From positions 868,001 to 932,000 of the forward strand of contig NZ_JAEQNA010000001.1 in NCBI RefSeq assembly GCF_016722895.1: 64,000 nucleotides of DNA, given 5' to 3'. Origin of the DNA: Ramlibacter aurantiacus. GTDB taxonomy: Bacteria > Pseudomonadota > Gammaproteobacteria > Burkholderiales > Burkholderiaceae_C. Below the pieces are notes generated by a model, which was not told the origin of the DNA, did no database searches, and was given only the letters and a program-made list of their open reading frames with translations. The position numbers and the translations under genes were made by a program. Shown here one piece after another: positions 54,931 through 64,000 of the stretch (position 1 is the first letter of the stretch; every line of letters begins with the position of its first letter).

Positions 54931-55607
54931 CAAACGCCTCCGACGTGCAGCACCTGCCCGGACAGGGAATTGCCACGCTCATCGAGCAGCAGTTCCACCA
55001 GATCGGCGACAGCGTCAGGTGTGAATTGGGTCGGCAGTATCTGCCGCGACACGATGTCCCGTATCTGGGCCGCGGTGACTCCGCTCAACAGGCTGGTGGC
55101 AATGGGTCCAGGGGCGATACAGTTCACCTTGACATTGAAATCAGCCATCTCCCTCGCGAAAGAGCGAGTAAACCCCTCCACACCAGCCTTTGACGCAGCG
55201 TATATGGACTCCCCCTTGAGGCCGAGGGACACAGCGATGGTGGAGAAGTTGATGATCGAGCCACTCCTTTGCCTCAGCATCAGGGGCGCGAAAACCTGGC
55301 AGCAGTAAATGGTGCCAAGCAAGTTCGTCTGGATGATCTTCGCAGCGACCTGCGCAGGAGTGGTGACCGCCAAGTTCATGGAAGCTATCCCCGCGGCATT
55401 GATCAGCGCGGTCACAGTCACCCGATCCGCCTTCAGCTTCCTGCCAATCCGCCTGACCTCTTCGTGAGAGGACACGTCACACGCCATCGAGGGAAAAGGC
55501 AAGGATTCGGCATTCCTGGCCAATCCGAGAACCGGGAACCCTTGCGCAAGCAGCCGTTCGCACACCGCGCGACCCAGACCTCTACTGGCCCCCGTGACGA
55601 CGATCAT
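54930..55607 (-). CDS. SDR-family reductase (FabG-like)
   Basis: 225 residues. The NAD(P) motif is VVTGASRGLGRAVCERL, NAAG follows (ALINAAGIASMN), and the catalytic triad is Ser (SIINFSTIAVS), Tyr and Lys (SIYAASKAGVEGFTR). The size and the LGSTGPG-free core resemble 3-oxoacyl-ACP reductases. It probably reduces a beta-keto acyl chain held on the ACP. It overlaps the ACP stop by ATGA and the ligase start by one base. Confidence 0.9.
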   Translation of the reverse strand: MIVVTGASRGLGRAVCERLLAQGFPVLGLARNAESLPFPSMACDVSSHEEVRRIGRKLKADRVTVTALINAAGIASMNLAVTTPAQVAAKIIQTNLLGTIYCCQVFAPLMLRQRSGSIINFSTIAVSLGLKGESIYAASKAGVEGFTRSFAREMADFNVKVNCIAPGPIATSLLSGVTAAQIRDIVSRQILPTQFTPDAVADLVELLLDERGNSLSGQVLHVGGV

Positions 55608-55891
55608 CTGCTCTCATCCATCTGTTTACGAAATTCCTCGGTCAGGGCGCCCGCAGTCCGGAACATGCTGCGTGACCTCGACATCGCCGCGTCCGAAGTC
55701 CAGTCGAACTCGAAGCCCATTTCCGCCGCTTTGTCTTCCAAGGAAAGGCAAAGCTCGACCAGTTGCATGGAGTTCAATAGACCATCACCCCCGATCAAAG
55801 GCATGTCCTCAGTGATCTTGATCGTCTTATCCTTGATCAAGTCAGCTATTGCCGCGAACACGACAGAATCTGCATTGTTGTGTGATGACAT
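55604..55891 (-). CDS. Acyl carrier protein
   Basis: 95 residues. The phosphopantetheine attachment Ser41 is in GGDGLLNSMQLVELCLSLED; the usual DSL is here NSM, an uncommon but allowed form. Helix 1 (VVFAAIADLIKDK) and helix 2 fit the ACP fold. It is the first gene of the leftward acp-SDR-ligase-acyltransferase set, all coupled by short overlaps. Confidence 0.82.
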   Translation of the reverse strand: MSSHNNADSVVFAAIADLIKDKTIKITEDMPLIGGDGLLNSMQLVELCLSLEDKAAEMGFEFDWTSDAAMSRSRSMFRTAGALTEEFRKQMDESR

Positions 55892-56181
55892 TTGAATTAG
55901 CCCAAAGAAGGCAGAGAAATACGATGGCGGCCCCCCCTCTGCCTCAGGTACAGCCTACGCCCGATTGTTTCCGGCCGCAAGCACCGAAGCACCGATTCAG
56001 GAACGAGATGTCGAACGAAAAAGGACCCGACAAAGCGACACCCATGCGCTTGTGGCGTTGAACTAGGAGGCGGCTAGGAACGAGCTACTAGCCAAATTAG
56101 GACAAGCGTCACTGTCTGCTCGTTCCCGATAGGGACAACCTTCAGCGGTACGGACATTTCGACTGCTCGAAGGGGTCTCTC
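55892..56181. promoter_or_regulatory. Divergent intergenic region between ACP and copper-oxidase genes
   Basis: 290 bases without a gene. Both flanking genes start outward from it, so it must hold two promoters. AAGGGG serves the GTG at 56182. A CCCCCCCTC stretch lies at 55930 and an AT-rich patch (GAACTAGGAG, TAGGAACGAG) near 56060-56090; no clear paired -35/-10 was found. Confidence 0.4.
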
Positions 56182-57978
56182 GTGAGGTCATCTCGTTTCC
56201 TGCCCGCAGCAGCGTGCCTTCTGGCTCTGCCATCTTCACTGTGGGCCCAATCGGCCACCGCAAGTTCACATGCCGCGGCCACTGCCTGCCTCGATGCGAC
56301 CGCCGAACAGGCCGTACTCAGGCGGGAGACGGCCACCCTGGGTCCCAAGCATGCGAAAGATCACGCGACCATGCGAGCGCAGCAGTGCGAAGCGCAGCGT
56401 GGCTTGCGGGCCATACCTGCACGTGGAGCGGCCAAATCCGGCCCGGCGACCTTGCGTCAGGATGAGATGGTCATCCAGGCAGCGGACGAGTTGGCCTCGC
56501 CATCCAGGGGCGCAAAAAGCACCGCGGCGGCTCGCGGCGCTGCGACCAAGGGGGCGGGGGAAGGCCGCTGGAGCGATCCGTTCACCGTACCGGTGTTCGG
56601 CATCACGGCGGTGCTGCTACACACCGGGAAGGTCCTGTTCTGGTCATACGACCCGCGCAGCTTCTGGGACCCGGCGGGGGCGACGGACGGCGTCGCGTAC
56701 ATCTGGAATCCAACCACGCGCACCGGATACCACATTCCGGCACCCGAGAACATCTGGTGCGCTGGCCAGACCGTGCTGGCAGATGGGCGCGTCTATCTCG
56801 CAGGTGGCAATCTGAAATACCCGGAACCGGGCGTCAGTTACTACGCCGGGACGCTGACGAACTACACGTTCAATCCGTACACCGAGGGATGGACGAAGCA
56901 GCCTGACATGTTGAGCGGACGCTGGTACCCAACGACCACCAAGATGGCGGACAACCGGGTGCTGATTACCAGCGGCCTGGACGAAACCGGAAGCGGCGCG
57001 ATCAATTCCATCGTCGAGATCTTCCAGCCTGGCGCGGGAATGGACAGCGTCGGAACTGTCACGCAGGTCGGCTCGCATATGACCACTGGACTGTATCCAC
57101 ACCAATTCCTTCTCTCGGGCGGAAGTGTGCTGGAAGCAGGTCCGGATTCGACCAGCAGCTATCTGTTCAACCCTGGCGACAACCAGTGGAGCCGAGTCCC
57201 CAGTTTGCTGAACGATCACCACATCTATCCGAATGCCATCATCCATACCGACGCCACCACGTCACCCATCAAGCAGGTGGTCATGATTGCGGGCGGTCAC
57301 TCACAGACGGTGCCGCAAACTGACAACGAATGGCTCGATGGCACGGCTCCCGAGACCGGATGGAAGCCTTTCCCTCGCTGGAACGAAGGGCGCATCAACG
57401 CAAACACCGTCGTGCTTGCGGACGGCAGCCTCCTGACCGTGGGCGGTAACCGGACCGGGTCGTACGATGGCCCGCTATTCCACACGGAGATGTACTCGGC
57501 GCGGGCCACCGTCACCACGGGCACGTGGCAAGTCATGGCACCGCACACCATTCAAGCGGCCTACCATTCGACCGCGATCCTGCTTCCAGACGCCACTGTG
57601 CTGCTGTCGCAGGACGACCTGGGGAGTTCGACAGTCGAGGCAGCCCAGCACAAGATGCAGATCTACTCGCCCCCATATCTTTTCAAGGGCAAGAGACCGG
57701 CCATCAAGAAAGCCCCCGCCACGGCCACGTTGGGACAGACTTTCGACGTCGCCACGGACCGGAAAGTCACGGACGCCGTCCTCATTGCGCCTGGTGCCAC
57801 GACGCATGGCAACGACATGCATCAGCGCGCGATTCACCTCCCCGTCCAGCCACGAACCGGTGGTCTCGCGGTCACGCTTCCAGACTCAGCCGCGCTCGTG
57901 CCGCGCGGCTATTACATGCTGTTCGTGCTTGACTCGAGCGGCATTCCGTCGGTCGCACGATTCATACGCGTATCGTGA
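56182..57978 (+). CDS. Galactose-oxidase-like copper-radical oxidase
   Basis: 598 residues. The leader is FLPAAACLLALPSSLWAQS; GTG start behind AAGGGG. After a 110-residue low-complexity part comes a seven-bladed kelch/galactose-oxidase domain ending in DUF1929. The radical-copper residues align: Cys193 (IWCAGQTVL) and Tyr249 (GRWYPTTT) for the Cys-Tyr cofactor, Tyr461-His462 (AAYHSTAIL) and His542 (GATTHGNDMH) for copper. The enzyme class oxidises primary alcohols of sugars or glyoxal to aldehydes with H2O2 release. Streptomyces GlxA is a homologue that modifies surface glycan. Next to a Wzc-like kinase it probably acts on the exported polymer. Confidence 0.82.
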   Translation: MRSSRFLPAAACLLALPSSLWAQSATASSHAAATACLDATAEQAVLRRETATLGPKHAKDHATMRAQQCEAQRGLRAIPARGAAKSGPATLRQDEMVIQAADELASPSRGAKSTAAARGAATKGAGEGRWSDPFTVPVFGITAVLLHTGKVLFWSYDPRSFWDPAGATDGVAYIWNPTTRTGYHIPAPENIWCAGQTVLADGRVYLAGGNLKYPEPGVSYYAGTLTNYTFNPYTEGWTKQPDMLSGRWYPTTTKMADNRVLITSGLDETGSGAINSIVEIFQPGAGMDSVGTVTQVGSHMTTGLYPHQFLLSGGSVLEAGPDSTSSYLFNPGDNQWSRVPSLLNDHHIYPNAIIHTDATTSPIKQVVMIAGGHSQTVPQTDNEWLDGTAPETGWKPFPRWNEGRINANTVVLADGSLLTVGGNRTGSYDGPLFHTEMYSARATVTTGTWQVMAPHTIQAAYHSTAILLPDATVLLSQDDLGSSTVEAAQHKMQIYSPPYLFKGKRPAIKKAPATATLGQTFDVATDRKVTDAVLIAPGATTHGNDMHQRAIHLPVQPRTGGLAVTLPDSAALVPRGYYMLFVLDSSGIPSVARFIRVS

Positions 57979-58229
57979 TACTCCACGTTTGAAGTGTTGC
58001 AACTCACCGAGGATTGCAACTCTATCGAGTACCGGACTAGAGGTGAGGCGAATGCAAGCATCGAAGATCCGAGACACAAAGCCCATAAGCGGCGGCTCAT
58101 GGGAAGCAACGTCTTCCACGTATGAGTCGATCCGGGCCCTCTGGCGGGGGCGGGTGGTATCAGGCGCGCGGAAGTGGCCCTGGGCGAGTCATCAATGGTC
58201 AAGCGAGTGACCGTCGGGTCCCATCAGCC

Positions 58230-60536
58230 ATGAACGCTCCATACCCCCTTCGCACCCACTTCGCCACGGCTGCGGCCCCGATCTACTCCACCCATCCCAA
58301 GGACGACAGCGGGATCGAGCTGGCGGAATACCGGGACCTCCTCATGGACAACCGATGGCTTGTGGCGACCACAGTCGTCCTGGCCTTCGCCGTCGGAGCC
58401 GCCTATGCAGCCCTGACGAAGCCCGTCTACGAGAGCAGCTTGCTGATCCAGATTGAAGATCACGGAAGCGCAGCCAAAGGGCTCATCGGCCATGCCGGCG
58501 AGATGCTGGAGGTGAAGACCGGTGCGGCAGCCGAACTGGAGATCCTGCGCTCGCGCATGGTCATCGCTCCCGCGGTGGAGAGCACACGCGCCTATATCGA
58601 GGCGCAACCGCGAACCTTGCCGATCGTGGGCGACTGGCTGTCGCGCCGCGCGACGGGGCTGAGCCAGCCGCGTTTCGGCGGCTATGTGTACGGACGCGAG
58701 AAGATTCAGGTGGCGGCCATGGACGTACCGCCTGCACTGGAGGGCACTTCGTTCACCCTGGTCGCTCAGGAAGCCGGCGCGTACTCGCTCACGCATCCGC
58801 TTCTGGACGAGCCCCTCGCTGGAAGAGTCAGGGTGCCGCTCACCGCGGCCACCCGTCTCGGACCCATCAGGCTCCTCGTGGCCGAACTGGAAGCCGAGCC
58901 GGGCGCCCACTTCGCCGTTGTCCGGATGTCGCCGGTTGCTGCCGTCCAGAACCTGCAGGCGCGCCTGCGGCTCTCCGAGAAAGGCCGCCAGTCCGGGGTC
59001 ATCGAAGCCTCCCTGCGAGGCAACGATCCCGCACAAACGACGCGAGTGCTCAACGAGATCGGCGGACAGTATGTGAGACAGAACCTGGAACGCAAAGCGG
59101 CCGAAGCACAAAAGACACTCGCCTTCTTGAACCACCAACTGCCGCAGTTCAAGCAAGCGCTCACCCGCTCGGAAGAAGCCTACACGCGATTCCGCAATCA
59201 GAGAGGTACCGTCGCGCTGCCTGAAGAAGGCCGACTCCTGATCGGCACCATTGCCGACCTGCAAAACAAGCTGCTCGAGGCGCAGCAAAGGCGTCGGTAC
59301 TTGTTGGGCGAGCGGCAGATGGGCGAGGAACATCCAACTGTTCGCGCCGTGGACGAACAGATCGCCGGATTGAACCGCGAGATCAACAATCTGAACGGGC
59401 GCATCCGCACCGTGCCTAGAGTCGAACAAGAAGCGCTGCGATTGGAGCGCGAAGTGAAGCTGAACAACGATCTGTATAGCCAATTGCAAAGCAACGCGCT
59501 GCAATTGCAACTGCTCCGTGAAGGCAAGGTCGGAAATGTGCGATTGATCGACAACGCGGTCTTGCCGCGCACGCCGGTGCAGCCGCAGCAGAGCCGGATT
59601 CTGGCAGTGTCGCTGGGGCTCGGGCTTTTGGGCGGGTTGGGCCTTGCGCTCGTCCGCAGGGCGTTGTCCCGCGGCATCCGTGATGCGCGCGAGATCGAGT
59701 CACACACGGGCCTGAGTGTCTATAGCATCATCCCGCGCAGCGGGCGCGAGCGCGCGATCTCCCGGAAGGCAGCCACAGGCAGACGGCGAAGCGTGGCCCT
59801 CTTGGCAAGAGCGGCACCGGAGGACCCGGCGGTGGACAGCCTTCGCAGTCTGCGCACCGTGCTGCATGTCGCGATGCGCGAGGCACCCAACAACCGCTTG
59901 TTGATCACCAGTCCCACTCGCGGCGTCGGGAAGAGCTTCGTGTCGGCCAACCTGGCGGCGGTACTCGCCAGCGCCGGCCAGCGCGTGCTCCTGATCGATG
60001 CGGATTTGCGGAAAGGTCGCCTGCACGAGTACTTCGGCATTTCGCGCACGAACGGCCTGGCGGAGTTGCTCGCCAGGACGATCACGATAGACGAGGCAAT
60101 TAGCGCCAGCATACTTCCCAACCTGGATTTCATGCCCACAGGCACGCTGCCGAAAAACCCTGGCGAGCGGCTGATGAGCCGCGAGCTTACCGAGCAGCTG
60201 GATCGGCTGGACTATGCGCGCTACAGCATGGTCATCATCGATTCCGCACCGATCCTGGAGGCGGCGGACACCATCACTGCCGCGACTCTGGCGGGAACGG
60301 TGCTGCTGGTTGTCCGTGATGGCCAGTCGCAACTCGGCGAATTGCAAGAGAGCACGCGTCGTCTGGCCCATGCGCGCATCACTCCCGCCGGCGTACTGCT
60401 CAACGCGGTTGACTTGCATCGACAGTACCGATCGTATGGGCACAAGTACGCCGGGCAAAACAACCCATATGCGTATCCGGACCCATACGCGTACCCGGAC
60501 GCACACACATACCCCGTGACTATTCAGCCCCGCTGA
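58230..60536 (+). CDS. wzc: Wzc-like polysaccharide co-polymerase/tyrosine autokinase
   Basis: 768 residues. Two membrane helices (WLVATTVVLAFAVGAAYAAL near residue 50 and ILAVSLGLGLLGGLGLALV near 450) flank a periplasmic Wzz domain with a coiled-coil (residues 285-420). The cytoplasmic BY-kinase has Walker A (ITSPTRGVGKSFVSA), A' (VLLIDADLRKG) and B (MVIIDSAP). The tail has eight Tyr in about the last 40 residues (QYRSYGHKY, PYAYPDPYAY), the autophosphorylation cluster. It controls chain length and export. The ATG at 58230 is chosen for normal family length; an ATG at 58122 is open but improbable. Confidence 0.92.
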   Translation: MNAPYPLRTHFATAAAPIYSTHPKDDSGIELAEYRDLLMDNRWLVATTVVLAFAVGAAYAALTKPVYESSLLIQIEDHGSAAKGLIGHAGEMLEVKTGAAAELEILRSRMVIAPAVESTRAYIEAQPRTLPIVGDWLSRRATGLSQPRFGGYVYGREKIQVAAMDVPPALEGTSFTLVAQEAGAYSLTHPLLDEPLAGRVRVPLTAATRLGPIRLLVAELEAEPGAHFAVVRMSPVAAVQNLQARLRLSEKGRQSGVIEASLRGNDPAQTTRVLNEIGGQYVRQNLERKAAEAQKTLAFLNHQLPQFKQALTRSEEAYTRFRNQRGTVALPEEGRLLIGTIADLQNKLLEAQQRRRYLLGERQMGEEHPTVRAVDEQIAGLNREINNLNGRIRTVPRVEQEALRLEREVKLNNDLYSQLQSNALQLQLLREGKVGNVRLIDNAVLPRTPVQPQQSRILAVSLGLGLLGGLGLALVRRALSRGIRDAREIESHTGLSVYSIIPRSGRERAISRKAATGRRRSVALLARAAPEDPAVDSLRSLRTVLHVAMREAPNNRLLITSPTRGVGKSFVSANLAAVLASAGQRVLLIDADLRKGRLHEYFGISRTNGLAELLARTITIDEAISASILPNLDFMPTGTLPKNPGERLMSRELTEQLDRLDYARYSMVIIDSAPILEAADTITAATLAGTVLLVVRDGQSQLGELQESTRRLAHARITPAGVLLNAVDLHRQYRSYGHKYAGQNNPYAYPDPYAYPDAHTYPVTIQPR

Positions 60537-60579
60537 ACCGATGCCGGCGGAGTCTTCAACCAACCAGTCGTGAGCGCAT

Positions 60580-61875
60580 ATGGATGTCATCGCAAAAACC
60601 ATGGCCGTCGTCGGTCTCGGGTACGTTGGACTTCCTCTCGCCGTTGAGTTCGCCAAGAAGCGGCCGGTGATTGGCTTCGATATCAGTTCCGAACGGATTG
60701 CCGACTTGAAAGCCGGCGTCGATCGAACCAAGGAGGTGACACGCCACCAACTCCGCTTGGCGGCCATGTTGACCCTCAGTTCAGACCCTGCGGATCTCAA
60801 GAAGGCGCAGATCTTCATCGTGACCGTGCCAACTCCGGTCGATAAGGCAAAACGACCGGACATGACGCCACTGACCAAGGCCAGCCAGATCGTGGGGAGG
60901 GCCTTGAAGCCCGGAGATATCGTCATATACGAATCCACCGTGTACCCAGGAGCGACAGAGGAGCTCTGCGTCCCAATCCTGGCGCAGACCAGTGGCCTGA
61001 CCTTCAACAAGGACTTCTTCTGTGGCTACAGCCCTGAGCGGATCAACCCCGGCGACAAGGTGAATACGCTGACGACCATCAAGAAAATCACCAGCGGAAG
61101 TACCCCGGAGGCAGCTGATCTGGTGGACGCGCTTTACGCCAGCATCATCCCCGCCGGCACCCACAGGGCCAGCAGCCTCAAGGTTGCCGAGGCCGCCAAA
61201 GTCATCGAGAACACCCAACGGGACCTGAATATCGCGTTGGTGAATGAACTCTCCGTGATCTTCGAACGCCTCGGGATCGACACCCTCGAGGTCCTGGAAG
61301 CTGCGGGCAGCAAGTGGAACTTCCTGCCCTTCCGACCAGGGCTCGTGGGCGGGCACTGCATTGGCGTCGACCCGTTCTACCTGACGCACAAGGCCGAAGA
61401 GGTCGGATACAACCCGCAGGTCATCCTGGCTGGCCGACGGATCAACGACAACATGGCCAGGTACGTCGCGCGCAGCACCATCAAGTTGATGCTGAAAAAT
61501 GGTATGGACGTGGCGCGATCCCGCATTGGCGTGCTCGGCATCACGTTCAAGGAGAACTGTCCGGACATCCGCAACAGCAAGGTCGTGGACATGGTTCGGG
61601 AGTTCGAACGATGGGGCGCGCGGGCGGTTGTCGCAGATCCCTGGGCAGATCCGAAGGAGCTTGCGCATGAGTACGGCATCGCGCTCGGCAAGGTGGACGC
61701 TCATCATCCAGTCGATGCCTTGGTGGTGGCCGTGGGCCACAACGAGTACCGCGCTGCAAGCGCCAGCGACTTGCGTGCGTACTGCCGCGGAACGACTCCC
61801 GTGCTCATCGACGTGAAGAGTCTTTATGACCCGCACAAGGCCCGGCAGGCCGGTTTCACTGTGTTCCGTCTCTGA
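60580..61875 (+). CDS. wbpA: UDP-N-acetyl-D-glucosamine 6-dehydrogenase
   Basis: 431 residues of the nucleotide-sugar dehydrogenase family. NAD motif VGLGYVGLPLAVEF (residues 11-24), YSPERINPGDK near 150, the catalytic Cys260 in GLVGGHCIGVDPFYL, and VLGITFKENCPDIRNSK in the C-terminal domain. The WbpA/TviB group makes UDP-GlcNAcA by two oxidations. It starts the rightward wbpA-B-D-E set. The start has a weak ribosome context. Confidence 0.93.
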   Translation: MDVIAKTMAVVGLGYVGLPLAVEFAKKRPVIGFDISSERIADLKAGVDRTKEVTRHQLRLAAMLTLSSDPADLKKAQIFIVTVPTPVDKAKRPDMTPLTKASQIVGRALKPGDIVIYESTVYPGATEELCVPILAQTSGLTFNKDFFCGYSPERINPGDKVNTLTTIKKITSGSTPEAADLVDALYASIIPAGTHRASSLKVAEAAKVIENTQRDLNIALVNELSVIFERLGIDTLEVLEAAGSKWNFLPFRPGLVGGHCIGVDPFYLTHKAEEVGYNPQVILAGRRINDNMARYVARSTIKLMLKNGMDVARSRIGVLGITFKENCPDIRNSKVVDMVREFERWGARAVVADPWADPKELAHEYGIALGKVDAHHPVDALVVAVGHNEYRAASASDLRAYCRGTTPVLIDVKSLYDPHKARQAGFTVFRL

Positions 61876-63449
<1,574 letters not shown>

Positions 63450-63451
63450 CC

Positions 63452-64000
63452 ATGGAATTCATCGACCTCAAGGCCCAGTACCAACGGCTGAAAGAAGACG
63501 TGGAGGGTCGCATCCGGAAGGTTCTCGAGCACGGCAAATACGTCCTTGGTCCTGAGGTCGCGGAACTCGAAGACAAACTGTGTGAATACACGGGTGCGAG
63601 CCACTGCATCACCGTTGCCAACGGTACGGACGCCTTGCAGGTCGCTCAAATGGCGCTTGGCATCGGCCCTGGCGACGAGGTGATCACTCCCGGGTTCACC
63701 TACATCGCCGCGGCGGAAACCACGGCACTGCTGGGTGCGCGCCCCGTCTACGCAGACATCGACCCGCAGACGTACAACCTGGACCCTGCGCGGCTTGAGG
63801 CGGTGATCACCCCGCGCACCAAGGCGATCATTCCAGCGAGCCTGTTCGGGCAGTGCGCAGACTTCGACCCCATCAACGAAGTGGCTGCGAGGCACGGCCT
63901 GCCCGTCATCGAAGACGCTGCGCAGAGCCTCGGCGCGCTTTACAGAGGCAGGAAAAGCTGCAACCTGGCCACCGTATCGTGCACCAGCTTCTTCCCCAGC
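63452..64000 (+). CDS. wbpE: UDP-3-keto-GlcNAcA aminotransferase, 3' end cut by window
   Basis: The first 183 residues of a DegT/DnrJ/EryC1 PLP aminotransferase: MEFIDLKAQYQRLKEDVEGR, VANGTDALQVAQMALGIGPG, VITPGFTYIAAAE and VIEDAAQSLGALYRG. The PLP Lys is beyond the window end. It transaminates the 3-keto sugar made by WbpB. The ATG at 63452 lies at good spacing from GGTGG; an ATG at 63446 overlapping the wbpD stop would add MT. Confidence 0.93.
   Translation, partial: MEFIDLKAQYQRLKEDVEGRIRKVLEHGKYVLGPEVAELEDKLCEYTGASHCITVANGTDALQVAQMALGIGPGDEVITPGFTYIAAAETTALLGARPVYADIDPQTYNLDPARLEAVITPRTKAIIPASLFGQCADFDPINEVAARHGLPVIEDAAQSLGALYRGRKSCNLATVSCTSFFPS

Overview
The window is high-GC DNA from a betaproteobacterium, most probably Burkholderiales/Comamonadaceae of the Ramlibacter/Variovorax/Polaromonas type. 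The evidence is the pmd-type protocatechuate 4,5-cleavage cluster, TRAP transporters, the xseB-ispA-dxs order beside a Rieske/DMT/rhodanese group, and GC-rich intergenic hairpins of a kind common in that family. No rRNA, tRNA, CRISPR array, insertion sequence or integrase was recognised.

Region 1 (1-13 kb) is aromatic-acid catabolism. A partial LigAB-type dioxygenase pair diverges from a LysR gene. An FAD monooxygenase/DUF2783/VOC operon follows. A leftward, tightly overlapped pmdE-F-D-A-B-C cluster, led by a ModA-like binding protein, diverges from a second LysR gene across a clean TAT-N11-ATA LysR box. A protease-like gene at 4.3-5.4 kb has the Cys-protease motifs of the Ulp1/YopJ clan and does not belong to the pathway.

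Region 2 (13-31 kb) is transport and housekeeping. TRAP membrane subunits (dctQ, dctM) are separated from two tandem TRAP binding proteins by a complete Mrp Na+/H+ antiporter operon with mrpA and mrpB fused. Then come dxs, ispA and xseB, with a 75-bp exact repeat between the first two, and a divergent Rieske oxygenase, DMT exporter and rhodanese.

Region 3 (31-42 kb) is an unusual envelope/stress stretch: low-complexity lipoproteins, a hemerythrin, two disordered hydrophilic proteins and a FUS-like Gly/Tyr/Gln-rich protein. Four of these units share the spaced element GTCCTAC-N18-20-CGACA upstream of their starts. Between them lies an 828-residue protein built of eleven 40-residue repeats behind a Ser-rich leader with an NLS-like basic stretch, which looks like an effector. 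Tyr phosphatase, DUF72, DUF4019, ZIP, tautomerase and I78-inhibitor genes follow.

Region 4 (42-64 kb) is a surface-polysaccharide locus. It holds a WbpG/HisH/HisF amidination set, two GT4 glycosyltransferases, and WbpA/B/D/E enzymes for UDP-GlcNAc3NAcA (wbpE is cut by the window end). It also holds a Wzc-like tyrosine kinase, a beta-helix lipoprotein and a galactose-oxidase-like copper-radical oxidase. Two modules are less familiar: a pair of tandem asparagine-synthase-like proteins lacking the glutaminase cysteine, and a coupled ACP-SDR-ANL ligase-NeuD acyltransferase cassette that may load and transfer an acyl group to the glycan. Together they predict a polymer rich in amidinated, acylated diamino-uronic acid.
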